Positions 53,243-62,015 of a stretch of 64,000 nucleotides of DNA are shown here, in pieces (positions within the stretch are counted from its first letter, which is position 1; every line of letters starts with the position of its first letter). The DNA is from Kribbella pratensis (GTDB lineage: Bacteria; Actinomycetota; Actinomycetes; Propionibacteriales; Kribbellaceae). Made by a program: the position numbers and the translations under genes. Below the pieces are notes generated by a model. It ran no database searches. It had not been told where the DNA came from and was given only the letters and a program-made list of their open reading frames with translations. The stretch spans positions 186,001 to 250,000 of the forward strand of contig NZ_SODP01000004.1 of the NCBI RefSeq assembly GCF_004365355.1, given 5' to 3'.

Positions 53243-54879
53243 CCATCAGCCCCGCACCGGCTCGCGAGCTGGTTCTGAAGGTGCGCGACCTGTCGGTCAC
53301 CTTCAGCACCTCGCGCGGCGAGGTGGAAGCCGTCCGCAACGTCAGCCTCGACGTCGCCGCTGGTGAGACGCTCGCGATCGTCGGGGAGTCCGGCTCCGGC
53401 AAGTCCACCCTGGTCGCGTGTGTGAACCGGTTGCTGGCCGACAACGGCCGGATCTCCGGCGGCACGATCATGCTCGACGATCTGGACCTCACCGCCGCGA
53501 GCGAGAAGCGTATGACCGCCATTCGCGGTAACCGCATCGGTCTGGTCCCGCAGGACCCGATGACGAACCTGAACCCGGTGATGAAGATCGGGGCGCAGAT
53601 CGTCGAGGCACTCGAGGTCCACGGGTTGGCCAAAGGGCAGGCCGCTCGCACCGAAGCCATCCGGCTGCTCGGAGAGGCGGGCATCAGCGATGCCGAGGCG
53701 CGCTTCAACCAGTACCCGCATGAGTTCTCCGGCGGCATGCGCCAGCGGGTGCTGATCGCGATGGCGCTCGCGTGCCGGCCCGAAGTACTGCTGGCCGACG
53801 AGCCGACCTCAGCGCTCGACGTGACCGTGCAGCGCCTCGTCCTGGATCAGATGGGGCAGCTCGCCTCCGAGCTCGGCGCCGCAGTACTGCTGATCACGCA
53901 CGACCTCGCGCTGGCCGCGGAGCGCGCCGATCGGGTCGCGGTCATGTATCGCGGCGAGATCGTCGAGACCGGTCCGGCCGCCGAACTCATCGCGGATCCG
54001 CAGCACGAGTACACCCGCCGCTTGCTCGCCGCCGCGCCGGGCATGGCCAGTGCGAAGGTCGCTTCGGTACGTCCTGCCGCCGGTGAGGCAGAGCGGGAGA
54101 ACCTGTTGGAGCTGACCGGCGCCGTCAAGAAGTACCGCATCCGTGGCCGCCATGACCCGTTCGTTGCCGTCGACAACGTCGACCTGGTCATCCCGCGTGG
54201 ACAGACCGTCGCGATCGTCGGTGAGTCCGGCTCCGGCAAGTCCACGACCGCGCGCCTCGCGCTGCGGCTCGAGGATGCCGACGGCGGCACCGTTCGCTAC
54301 CGCGGAACCGACGTCTCGGCTCTGCGGGGCAAGGAGCTGATGGCGTTCCGCCGTTCCGTCCAGCCGGTGTTCCAGAACCCGTACGGCTCGCTCGATCCGC
54401 GGTACACCATCGGACAGGTCGTTGCCGAGCCCTTGCGCGTGCACAAGATCGGCGACGCCGCTACTCGTCGGAAAGCAGTGACCGACCTGCTGGACCAGGT
54501 TGCCCTGCCGGCCTCTTTCGCCGACCGCTACCCGCACGAACTGTCGGGCGGTCAGCGGCAACGCGTCGCGATTGCGCGCGCTCTCGCGTTGAACCCGGAG
54601 CTGGTCGTCATGGACGAGGCGGTCAGCGCGCTGGACGTGCTCGTCCAGGAACAGATCCTGGACCTGATGGTCTCGCTGCAGGACGAGCTCGGACTCTCGT
54701 ACCTGTTCATCAGCCACGACCTGGCCGTCGTACGACTGGTGTCCCACCACGTCTACGTGATGAGCGCCGGACAGGTCGTCGAGTCCGGCGACCCGGACAC
54801 GATCTTCCGGTCCCCGCGCGAGGAATACACCAAGCAGCTGATCGCCGCCATCCCCGGCCACACCCTCACCGCGGCCTAG
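53239..54879 (+). CDS. Fused double ATPase of the peptide ABC transporter (DppD–DppF)
   Basis: 546 aa with two complete ATPase domains. The Walker A GESGSGKST occurs near 49 and 331. Signatures are FSGGMRQRV and LSGGQRQRV; Walker B is VLLADEP and LVVMDEA. The second Walker B has Glu followed by Ala (MDEAVSALD), a usual variant. The fusion of the two ATPases is common in actinobacterial peptide transporters. Its stop and the stop of the convergent LuxR gene share the tetranucleotide CTAG. Confidence 0.95.
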   Translation: MTISPAPARELVLKVRDLSVTFSTSRGEVEAVRNVSLDVAAGETLAIVGESGSGKSTLVACVNRLLADNGRISGGTIMLDDLDLTAASEKRMTAIRGNRIGLVPQDPMTNLNPVMKIGAQIVEALEVHGLAKGQAARTEAIRLLGEAGISDAEARFNQYPHEFSGGMRQRVLIAMALACRPEVLLADEPTSALDVTVQRLVLDQMGQLASELGAAVLLITHDLALAAERADRVAVMYRGEIVETGPAAELIADPQHEYTRRLLAAAPGMASAKVASVRPAAGEAERENLLELTGAVKKYRIRGRHDPFVAVDNVDLVIPRGQTVAIVGESGSGKSTTARLALRLEDADGGTVRYRGTDVSALRGKELMAFRRSVQPVFQNPYGSLDPRYTIGQVVAEPLRVHKIGDAATRRKAVTDLLDQVALPASFADRYPHELSGGQRQRVAIARALALNPELVVMDEAVSALDVLVQEQILDLMVSLQDELGLSYLFISHDLAVVRLVSHHVYVMSAGQVVESGDPDTIFRSPREEYTKQLIAAIPGHTLTAA

Positions 54880-55850
54880 CGGGCCAGATACCGCCGTACG
54901 TCGTCGGCGACCTGCGCGCGGCTGTCCAGCTCGTACTTGCGCAGGATCGTGCTGAGATGGGATTTCACGGTGTTGAGGCTGATCCCGAGCTCGGTGGCGA
55001 GCTGGTCGTTGTCGTAGCCCTCGACCAGCAGTAACGCCACGCCCTGCTGCGCGGGGGTGAGGGCGGTGAAGCGGCGCTCCGGGCCTTCGTCGACGTCCAG
55101 CATCATCTCGATCAGTTCGGACTGGGTCTGCTCGGCGGACCGGATCAGGGCTTCGAGGTGGACCCTGACGGCTTCGGCCATCTCGCCGGCTTCGAGCGCT
55201 TCGGCCGCCGTCGTACGCAACGAGGCGATCCGGTTCGAGAGGTACTCCATGACATGGTCGGAGGTGAGTACGTCGGGAGTGTCGTCGCCGGCCGGCAGCA
55301 GGCGCAGGGCATCGCGGTCTTCGACCTCGCGGTTCAGCACCCGGGCGACCATCTCGGCGAGCCACTCGAACGCGCGAACCGCGTTGTCGTCGTAGCTGTC
55401 CGGCTCGTAGCTCTGCATCGAGATCATCCCGTGCAGCTGGCCCCCGGGCCGGAAGAGCGGCACCGTGACGGCATCGGCCGACTGCTTGCCGGTGTCACCG
55501 CACGGTACGCCGGCATTGAGCACGGCGCCGTCGTCGTACGCGAAGCGGTAAGTCTGGCGATGCTTGAGCAGCCAGGCCGTCTGACCGTTCGGTCCGTAGG
55601 TATGCGTCGCCGGATCGTCGAACTTGCCGCCGTCGTAGCCGTACGGATAGCGCACCCGGTTCGAGCCCTGCAGGAATCCGACATAGAACGTGTCGACGCG
55701 GGCGAGCTTGCACGCAACGCCGCGGACATAGTCGTACAACCCATGATGGTCGGCGCGATCCAGCGCCTCGATCTTGTGGAACGCCTCACGCAGGATGATC
55801 GCCGTCTCGGCATCGAGCCGGAGAGCTCCCTCAGGTTTTCCGATCGGCAT
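54876..55850 (-). CDS. GAF-domain LuxR-family transcriptional regulator
   Basis: 324 aa. The N-terminal GAF sensor (about 20–175) is followed by a helical linker and a C-terminal LuxR HTH (LTPAQQGVALLLVEGYDNDQLATELGISLNTVKSHLSTILRKYELDSRAQVADDV). The HTH recognises DNA, and the GAF part may bind a small molecule. ATG 55850 has a GGGGGAG ribosome site. It converges with the peptide transporter operon and may control it; that is only positional inference. Confidence 0.9.
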   Translation of the reverse strand: MPIGKPEGALRLDAETAIILREAFHKIEALDRADHHGLYDYVRGVACKLARVDTFYVGFLQGSNRVRYPYGYDGGKFDDPATHTYGPNGQTAWLLKHRQTYRFAYDDGAVLNAGVPCGDTGKQSADAVTVPLFRPGGQLHGMISMQSYEPDSYDDNAVRAFEWLAEMVARVLNREVEDRDALRLLPAGDDTPDVLTSDHVMEYLSNRIASLRTTAAEALEAGEMAEAVRVHLEALIRSAEQTQSELIEMMLDVDEGPERRFTALTPAQQGVALLLVEGYDNDQLATELGISLNTVKSHLSTILRKYELDSRAQVADDVRRYLAR

Positions 55851-55919
55851 GTTCTCCCCCTTCCAGTATGCACCGCCTGCAGTGCCGCCCCGGACAAGTG
55901 ATCTGGTTCACTTCGGTGG

Positions 55920-55944
55920 ATATACATAGCATTCCTATGTATAT
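55920..55944. promoter_or_regulatory. MarR-type operator palindrome
   Basis: ATATACATAG and CTATGTATAT are perfect 10-bp inverted arms around a 5-bp spacer. They end 8 bp before the MarR start, in a strikingly AT-rich stretch. Together with the adjacent regulator this is a convincing autoregulatory site. Confidence 0.75.
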
Positions 55945-55952
55945 TTGGAGGT

Positions 55953-56399
55953 GTGATTGCTACGGAGCTGACTCGGCTCGGCGAGGATGTCGTCGTCGCG
56001 TCGTCACGGTTGAGCCGGATGGCGACCCGCGACGTGAACACGCTGCCGCACGCCGCGATGCGCGTTCTCGGGCGGCTGGACGAGCTGGGACAGGCCCGGA
56101 TCAGTGAGCTGGCCAAGGCCGACCGGTGTTCCCAGCCGACGATGTCCAACCTCGTCCAACGCCTGGAAGAGCAGGGTTGGGTCCGCCGTGCGGCCGACCC
56201 GGCCGACTCCCGCGCCAGCCTGATCAGCCTCACCGACGCCGGCCTCGCCGAACTGAACAGCGCCCGGCGGCAAGCCGGCGTCGCCCTGGCCTCCCGGCTT
56301 CACCAACTCTCCGCGACGGACCTCACCACCCTGGAGGCCGCGGTCGCCGTCATCCACAAACTCCTCACCCTCGAACCTCTGGAGGACACGCCCCGGTGA
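55953..56399 (+). CDS. MarR-family regulator of the adjacent MFS gene
   Basis: 148 aa. The winged helix is ARISELAKADRCSQPTMSNLVQRLEEQGWVRRAADPADSRASLISLTDAG. It starts with GTG 55953 just past the palindrome and GGAGG. The stop overlaps the GTG start of the MFS transporter, so repressor and pump are made together. The effector is unknown. Confidence 0.92.
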   Translation: MIATELTRLGEDVVVASSRLSRMATRDVNTLPHAAMRVLGRLDELGQARISELAKADRCSQPTMSNLVQRLEEQGWVRRAADPADSRASLISLTDAGLAELNSARRQAGVALASRLHQLSATDLTTLEAAVAVIHKLLTLEPLEDTPR

Positions 56400-57610
56400 G
56401 CAACTCATCGTTCCTGAAGCAGCCCAAGTCCGTCTGGGCGGTCGCGTTCGCCTGTGTGATCGCATTCATGGGCATCGGCCTGGTGGACCCGATCCTCAAG
56501 CCGATCGCCGAGCAGTTGCACGCGAGCCCGTCCCAGGTCTCGCTGCTGTTCACCAGCTACATGGCGGTCATCGGTGTCGCGATGCTGATCACCGGCGCGG
56601 TCTCGAGCCGGATCGGCGCCAAGCGCACCCTGCTGATCGGCCTGGCCATCATCGTCGTCTTCAGCGCATTGGCCGGCATGTCCAACAGCATCGGCATGAT
56701 CGTCGCCTTCCGGGCCGGCTGGGGCCTCGGCAACGCGTTGTTCATCGCGACCGCCCTCGCCACGATCGTGAACTCGGCAGCCGGCTCGGTCGCCGAGGCG
56801 ATCATCCTCTACGAGGCCGCCCTCGGCGTCGGCATCGCGGCCGGACCGCTCGTCGGCGGTGAGCTCGGCACGATCTCGTGGCGCGGCCCGTTCTTCGGCG
56901 TCGCCGTACTGATGACGATCGCGCTGGCCGCGACCGCGTTCCTCCTGCCCGCCTCGCCGCCGGAAGCCCGCCGTACGTCGATCGTCGAGCCGCTGAAGGC
57001 ACTGCGGCACCGGTCGCTGGCGACCGTGGCGATCACCGCCCTGCTGTACAACTTCGGCTTCTTCACACTGCTTGCGTTCACCCCGTTCCCGCTGGCCATG
57101 TCGGCGCGGCAGATCGGTCTGATCTTCTTCGGCTGGGGCCTGTGTCTCGCGTTCACGTCGGTGTTCGTGGCACCGCGGTTGCAGCGCCGGTTCGGCACAC
57201 TGCCGGTCGCGATGACTGTGCTGCTCCTCTTCAGCGCGGACCTCGCGGTCATGGGTCTCTTCGCCCACCACAAGGCGGTGCTGGCAATCGGCGTCGTCGT
57301 GGCCGGTTTGTTCCTGGGCATCAACAACACGCTGATCACCGAGGCCGTCATGTCGGCCGCTCCGGTCGAGCGCGGCACAGCGTCCGCGGCGTACTCCTTC
57401 GTCCGGTTCTCCGGCGGCGCGGTCGCCCCGTGGCTGGCCGGGAAGCTCGGCGAGGAGTTCAACATCCAGCTCCCGTTCTACGTCGGCGCGATCGCCGTCC
57501 TCCTGGCGGTCGGGGTCCTGGCGACCGGCTGGAAGCCCCTGTCCCACCTCCGCGTCCCCACCACCCACTCCAAGGCCGAAGCCGAAGCCCTCACCACCGC
57601 CGACGCCTGA
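56396..57610 (+). CDS. MFS transporter (DHA1-like)
   Basis: 404 aa with about 12 membrane segments. VSLLFTSYMAVIGVAMLITGAVSSRIGAKRTLLIGL (near 45–80) contains the DHA1 motif A region. GTG 56396 overlaps the marR stop by 4 bp and is preceded by GGAGG. Regulated with MarR, it is probably a drug or toxic-metabolite exporter. Confidence 0.93.
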   Translation: MSNSSFLKQPKSVWAVAFACVIAFMGIGLVDPILKPIAEQLHASPSQVSLLFTSYMAVIGVAMLITGAVSSRIGAKRTLLIGLAIIVVFSALAGMSNSIGMIVAFRAGWGLGNALFIATALATIVNSAAGSVAEAIILYEAALGVGIAAGPLVGGELGTISWRGPFFGVAVLMTIALAATAFLLPASPPEARRTSIVEPLKALRHRSLATVAITALLYNFGFFTLLAFTPFPLAMSARQIGLIFFGWGLCLAFTSVFVAPRLQRRFGTLPVAMTVLLLFSADLAVMGLFAHHKAVLAIGVVVAGLFLGINNTLITEAVMSAAPVERGTASAAYSFVRFSGGAVAPWLAGKLGEEFNIQLPFYVGAIAVLLAVGVLATGWKPLSHLRVPTTHSKAEAEALTTADA

Positions 57611-57643
57611 CCCGCGAGCAGCCAGCCACCCCCAACGGCCCGC

Positions 57644-57772
57644 CCCGCCGGAGCTTGCCGGCTCGCCGCCCCCAGACTCACCCGCCGGAGCTTGCCGATT
57701 CGCCGCCCCCAGACTCACCCGCCGGAGCTTGCCGATTCGCCGCCCCCAGACTCACCCGCCGGAGCTTGCCGG
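57644..57772. repeat. 37-bp tandem repeat, about 3.5 copies
   Basis: Units start at 57644, 57681, 57718 and 57755; each contains CGCCGGAGCTTGCCG and a C-rich half. The third copy is an exact match to the second and the first differs at two bases. The core recurs once more, isolated, at about 58138–58152. There are no spacers, so this is not CRISPR. The repeats follow the MFS stop within 34 bp. Confidence 0.85.
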
Positions 57773-57845
57773 CAAGTGACGCAGCACCTCGTCTACGGCC
57801 GCGGCCGCTACCTCGGCGGCAGGCGGTAACACTCGCGGGGGACGA

Positions 57846-57903
57846 CACACGTAGCGGTGGGCTTGAACAAGTTATTGCCTGTTCAAGCCCACCACTACGT
57901 GTG
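57846..57903. repeat. 24-bp-arm inverted repeat / long hairpin
   Basis: Arms 57846–57869 and 57880–57903 pair over 24 positions with a single mismatch, around a 10-nt loop. Far longer than ordinary terminators here, it could be a bidirectional terminator or a relic of a small mobile element. Confidence 0.85.
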
Positions 57904-57959
57904 GCAGCCCTCGGTTGTACGAGGGATACGGGCGCCGGCTGACTCGGCCTACTTGCAGG

Positions 57960-58145
57960 TCATTGGGCGAGGATCGACTGCAGGGCCTTGGTGAGGGTTG
58001 TGCGGGTAGCGGCGGGGAGCCCGGAGGTGAGGGTTGTGCGGATGGCGGCGGGGAGCTCGGAGGTGAGGTCCTGGATCTGGTCGACGACCGCGTCGTGACA
58101 CTGGTGGGCGAGGTCCTTGCCGGCGGCCGTGAGCTCGCCGGAGCT
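57960..58145 (-). pseudogene. Possible remnant of a MarR-type regulator gene (C-terminal end)
   Basis: Only the last 62 codons before a TGA at 57960 look coding: their third positions are nearly all G or C. They read LTAAGKDLAHQCHDAVVDQIQDL … LQSILAQ, which resembles the LTxxG end of MarR regulators. Two near-identical 30–36-bp units encode LPAA(I/T)RTTLT twice. Upstream the frame runs into the C-rich tract, so the front part of the gene is missing. The identification is tentative. Confidence 0.35.
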
Positions 58146-58193
58146 TGCCGGTTGCCGTCCCCGACTCCGCTCCCGGCCCGCACTCCCGTTGCC

Positions 58194-58371
58194 ACACCCG
58201 ACCCGCCCAACCCCGCCCAAACCCCGACCCGCCCAACCCCGCCCAAACCCCAACCCGCCCAACCCCGCCCAACCCCCCAACCCCGCCCGAACCCGAACCC
58301 GCCCGAACCCGAACCCGCCCCAACCCGAACCCGCCCGACCCGGCCCCGCCCGACCCGCCCCCTCCCCACCC
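58194..58371. repeat. C-rich low-complexity tract of short repeats
   Basis: About 180 bp of CCCGCCCAA, CCCGAACCCG and related short units on the plus strand, almost without G clusters there and thus G-run-rich on the minus strand. It may form G-quadruplexes, and it is the least coding-like stretch in the window. Confidence 0.8.
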
Positions 58372-58447
58372 GGACTCACGACCCCAGCCCCTGACCCGGC
58401 GGAGATCGCTTCTCCGGCGGGTCCTCGCCTTGGCTCTCGACTGGCGG

Positions 58448-58467
58448 ACCATACCAAACCGTATGGT
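58448..58467. promoter_or_regulatory. Candidate TetR operator
   Basis: ACCATAC and GTATGGT are perfect 7-bp arms around 6 bp; an overlapping CATACC-N9-GGTATG extends it to 58470. It lies 12 bp before the tetR start and resembles other TetR sites with ACC/GGT halves. Confidence 0.6.
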
Positions 58468-58478
58468 ATGTTTTTGGG

Positions 58479-59009
58479 GTGGTTACGCGGACTGAGTGGT
58501 TGGATGCGGGGCTCGAGTTGTTGGCGACCGAGGGGGCGCCGGCGATCACGATCGAGCGGTTGACCGATCAGCTCGGGGTGACGAAGGGGTCCTACTACCA
58601 CCACTTCGGGAGTGCCGGCGGTTTCAAGGCGGCGCTCATGGAGTACTTCGAGGCGCAGTACACGACCCGGCTGATCGACACGATCGACGCCGAGGACGCG
58701 AAGCCGCGGGCGAAGTTGGAGCACTTGTTGCGGTTGGTGCTGGCTGATCCGGATAGTGCGGCGTTGGAGATTGCCGTGCGGGCGTGGGCCTTGCAGGATC
58801 CCGAGGTGCGGGCCGCGCAGGAGCGGGTGGACGAGGCGCGGACGGCGTACCTGAAGGAGCTGTGTCGTGGGCTCGGCGCCGACGTTGATCCGGACCGGTA
58901 CGCGCAGTTGCTGTATCTGATTCTCATCGGGGCCGAGCAGGTGTTGCCGCCGGTCGAACGCACCGATCTGCGCGAGATCTACAACCTCACTCTCCGCCTG
59001 ATCGATTAG
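58479..59009 (+). CDS. TetR-family transcriptional regulator
   Basis: 176 aa. HTH: TRTEWLDAGLELLATEGAPAITIERLTDQLGVTKGSYYHHFGSAGGFKAALM. The C-terminal domain is helical. GTG 58479 lies just past the inverted repeat, with almost no leader. The DUF2867-type gene follows 12 bp later, so the pair is one operon under autoregulation. Confidence 0.92.
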   Translation: MVTRTEWLDAGLELLATEGAPAITIERLTDQLGVTKGSYYHHFGSAGGFKAALMEYFEAQYTTRLIDTIDAEDAKPRAKLEHLLRLVLADPDSAALEIAVRAWALQDPEVRAAQERVDEARTAYLKELCRGLGADVDPDRYAQLLYLILIGAEQVLPPVERTDLREIYNLTLRLID

Positions 59010-59021
59010 AGGGAGCGAACG

Positions 59022-59516
59022 ATGCCGACCACCCTGCATGAGCTCGACGACCTGATCCCGGTCGCGGACGAGATCGACGTGAAGACGGCGAGCGGGGACG
59101 TGACGCTCCGGGAGTTCGTCGCGGGTGCGCTGGGCCACAGTCCGTTGTGGGTCAAGGGATTGTTCGCCATGAGGATCGCAGTCGCGGCCGTACTGCGTCT
59201 CAAGACAGTCGCGCCCGACTCGCGACGGATCCGCCCCGAGACCGTGAGCTTCACGCCCGGCGAGAAGAACGCGTTCTTCACGGTCCTGCGCGGTGAAGAG
59301 GACCACTACCTGCTGCTGAAGGTCTCCGACAACCACCTGATCGGCTACCTCGCATTCATCACCGACAACCAGCGGCCGGCCAAGTTCCAGGTCGTCACCC
59401 TCGTGCAGTACCTGCGACCGGCCGGGCGGTTCTACTACAACCTGATCCGCCCGTTCCACCACCTCGTCATGCTCAGCATGTGCGGAGCCGGCAAGACGTC
59501 GCACGCCAAGCGGTGA
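59022..59516 (+). CDS. DUF2867-like protein
   Basis: 164 aa. The pattern VSFTPGEKNAFFTVLRGEEDHYLLLKVSDNHLIGYLAFITDN … VVTLVQYLRPAGRFYYNLIRPFHHLVM (about 74–156) fits DUF2867, often fused to or beside SDRs. It has a START-like small-molecule pocket by analogy. The ribosome site is GAGGGAGCG. Its last 44 bp overlap the convergent permease gene. Confidence 0.82.
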   Translation: MPTTLHELDDLIPVADEIDVKTASGDVTLREFVAGALGHSPLWVKGLFAMRIAVAAVLRLKTVAPDSRRIRPETVSFTPGEKNAFFTVLRGEEDHYLLLKVSDNHLIGYLAFITDNQRPAKFQVVTLVQYLRPAGRFYYNLIRPFHHLVMLSMCGAGKTSHAKR

Positions 59517-61299
59517 GCGCCGCCGCCGTACCGACCACGACCAACGCCGACGCGAAGATCAACCCGAGCAGCCGCCAAGGAATCGCCAACGCAGCAAGGC
59601 CATAGGGCCCCGCCGCGATCCCAGCCAGCGCGGCGGCCGCAACCAGAGCTCCGAGCAGTACGCCGACCACCACGACCGTCGCGGACTCCACCACCGCAAT
59701 CGCAACGACCTGCCCACGCGTCAGCCCGGCCATCCGCCCCAACGTGAACTCACGCCGCCGATCAGCCGTCGACATCACGACTGCGTTGACCACCGCGACG
59801 GCCGTGAAGATCCCCGCCAACCCCATCAACGCAGCGAACAACCCCGAGTTGCTCCGCTGCTGCGCCTCGCCCCGCGCCTGCGCCCACTCCTCAACAGTCT
59901 GACCCACCATCGTCGTACCAGGGGCGAGCTTGACCAGCGTCTCGGTGCGCCCACCGGCAGGCAGCAGGCTCCGCGGGATGAAGAAGTTCTCGCTGACATC
60001 AAGCGTCTCCGGCATGATCGCGACAACCTTCACAGCGATCCGTCTGTTGCCAAGAGCAACTTTGAGCACCGACCCGAGCTTGTAACCCTCCACCGCCATC
60101 CCTGGCCCGATCGCGATCGTCCGCCCGGTCAACCGATCCAGCGAACCCTTCCGCGGCCGCAGCTTGTGCGTCTGCTGGTACGCCGCCGCGTCGATCCCGA
60201 TCGCCTCGGAGTACACCGCATTCTTCCCCCGCGTGACAACGATCGGTACGGCGGTCTGCGCGGACGCGGCCACGATCCCCGGCCCCGGCGCAACCGCATG
60301 ATCGACGACGACATCCGCCGTGATCAGGCGTTCCTGCTCCACCCCGACCGCCTTCGCCAGCGAGCCGAACGTCCCCCACAGCCCCACAACCAGTCCGACG
60401 AGCACGATCAACGGCGCCGCGGTCGCCGCGCTCCGCCGTACCGCGTGCAACACGCCGGCCCGCGCCAGGTCAGCGATCAAGTTGCCACGGACAACGATCG
60501 CGGGAAGACGACCGACAAGCGGTACGACGACCGGACTCAACTGGCTCAGCGCGACCGACCCGCTGATCATTACGACCAGCCCGATCATCAACCCGGCAAC
60601 GAGATCCCGCGCCGCCTGTGCCGCGATCACCAGCACCACCGTGCCGAACGCAGCCGACAACCCCCAGAACCATCGCCACCCCGTCATCACCCGCCGTGCG
60701 GCCGACCCCTCCACGACCGCCTCGAGCGCACTGATCCGTGAAGCCCGCCAGGCCGCCGCGAGTACGCCGGCCAGCGCCGTACTCACGCCCACGATCATCG
60801 CCGCCCACACCGCACCCTGATCCCACGGCGCCGCGAACCAGCTCGGCAACATCCCCAACTGCACGAGCAGCCACGACTGCGCCCATGTAGCGACCACACC
60901 GAGAGGCAGCCCGACCACACTGCCCGCCAGCCCGAGCAGTCCAGCCTCGGTGACCACCATCAGACACAGATAGCCCCGCTGCGCCCCGACGAGCCGCAGC
61001 AGCCCGAACTCCCGCCGCCGCTGCACAGTCATGAAGCCGAACGTCGTACTGACGATGAACACGCTCAGGAAGACAGCCAGCATCACCGACATCCCCAGCA
61101 AGGTCGCGGCGCCGACGTACCCCTCCCGGACCTGGGCGCGCTGGTACACCGACAGCCCGGTCGGCAGCACGGGCCGATCCGTCGCAGCCAGCATCTGCAA
61201 CCCGGACTGCACCAGCCCGACCCCTAATGCGACCGCAACCACCGCGCCGGCGAACAACTGCCACCTGGTCCGCAGCGCTCCCACAGACAACCTCAGCAT
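59473..61299 (-). CDS. FtsX-like ABC transporter permease without a visible ATPase
   Basis: 608 aa from ATG 61299. It has eight or more membrane segments and the MacB/FtsX layout: the first helix, helices with the VQRRREFGLLRLVGAQRGYLCLMVV motif (near 92–115), and a second set near the C-terminus (STADRRREFTLGRMAGLTRGQVVAI). The end, TAWRATSCRLRTC, stops earlier than the usual TAxRATxxxPxxA tail, which suggests truncation; the convergent gene overlaps it by 44 bp. No LolD-like ATPase is adjacent. The gene may work with a distant ATPase. Confidence 0.85.
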   Translation of the reverse strand: MLRLSVGALRTRWQLFAGAVVAVALGVGLVQSGLQMLAATDRPVLPTGLSVYQRAQVREGYVGAATLLGMSVMLAVFLSVFIVSTTFGFMTVQRRREFGLLRLVGAQRGYLCLMVVTEAGLLGLAGSVVGLPLGVVATWAQSWLLVQLGMLPSWFAAPWDQGAVWAAMIVGVSTALAGVLAAAWRASRISALEAVVEGSAARRVMTGWRWFWGLSAAFGTVVLVIAAQAARDLVAGLMIGLVVMISGSVALSQLSPVVVPLVGRLPAIVVRGNLIADLARAGVLHAVRRSAATAAPLIVLVGLVVGLWGTFGSLAKAVGVEQERLITADVVVDHAVAPGPGIVAASAQTAVPIVVTRGKNAVYSEAIGIDAAAYQQTHKLRPRKGSLDRLTGRTIAIGPGMAVEGYKLGSVLKVALGNRRIAVKVVAIMPETLDVSENFFIPRSLLPAGGRTETLVKLAPGTTMVGQTVEEWAQARGEAQQRSNSGLFAALMGLAGIFTAVAVVNAVVMSTADRRREFTLGRMAGLTRGQVVAIAVVESATVVVVGVLLGALVAAAALAGIAAGPYGLAALAIPWRLLGLIFASALVVVGTAAALTAWRATSCRLRTC

Positions 61300-61369
61300 G
61301 CGCCCAGCCAACCTGCTCCGACCGCAGCAGCACTCTGGCCTCAGCACCCGATCGCAGGTAGCCCGTGCG

Positions 61370-61924
61370 CTACCTCAGCACCTGCACCAGCGCAGCGACA
61401 TCCTGCTGGTCGATCTCACGCGCACCTATCAGTGCCTGCATCAGCAACCCGTCCAGGGCAGCGACCAGCAAGGTCGCCTTCTGCGGATCCGCGGTGAACG
61501 TACGGGCGATCTCCGTCAACGGCTCCAACCACGCTCCAGCCGTTTCGCGGAGCTCCGGCCGCCGCGCGGCGTACAGATAGAGCTCGTACAGCGCGAGCGT
61601 CCGGCCACGCCGCCGTACGACGCTGTGCTCGATCAACCGCGCCAGCTCATCGGCCGGGCGCGCGCCGAGCTCGCTGCCCCGTCCGTGCAGTTCGACGGCG
61701 AGATCGTCGGCGGCCGATCGGAGGGCCGCGACGAGCAGATCGTCCAGCGTCGGGAAGTGGTAGGTGATCGAAGCGACCGACACATCGGCCGCGGCAGCCA
61801 CCGCGCGATGGCTGACACCTGCGACTCCGTCGCGTTCGATGACGGTCAAGGTCGCGCGCAGCAACTCGCTCCGCCGCTGCTCACCGCGCAGCCGCCGACC
61901 GTCCGCAACCCTCCTGACCTGCAC
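61370..61924 (-). CDS. TetR-family transcriptional regulator
   Basis: 184 aa from GTG 61924. [54 protein letters not shown]; the C-terminal half is typical TetR_C. The frame remains open upstream into fbiC, so the start is uncertain. It sits 70 bp behind the FtsX-like permease on the same strand and is divergent from fbiC. It may control either. Confidence 0.85.
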   Translation of the reverse strand: MQVRRVADGRRLRGEQRRSELLRATLTVIERDGVAGVSHRAVAAAADVSVASITYHFPTLDDLLVAALRSAADDLAVELHGRGSELGARPADELARLIEHSVVRRRGRTLALYELYLYAARRPELRETAGAWLEPLTEIARTFTADPQKATLLVAALDGLLMQALIGAREIDQQDVAALVQVLR

Positions 61925-62015
61925 GAACAGCAAACTATCAGGACGTCTGTACGGATTGTTTTTGGTGCCCGGAATCGCGAGATCGACCGGTTTTCCCGTC
62001 TTAGGCTCGGATTTC

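Noticed and set aside
57644-57772. CRISPR array
   Set aside because: The repeats are directly abutting, without spacers, and no cas gene is in the window.
57960-59504. 514-codon minus-strand frame opposite the TetR gene
   Set aside because: The part beyond about 58145 runs through the C-rich tract and antisense to tetR/DUF2867. Only the terminal 60 codons look coding.
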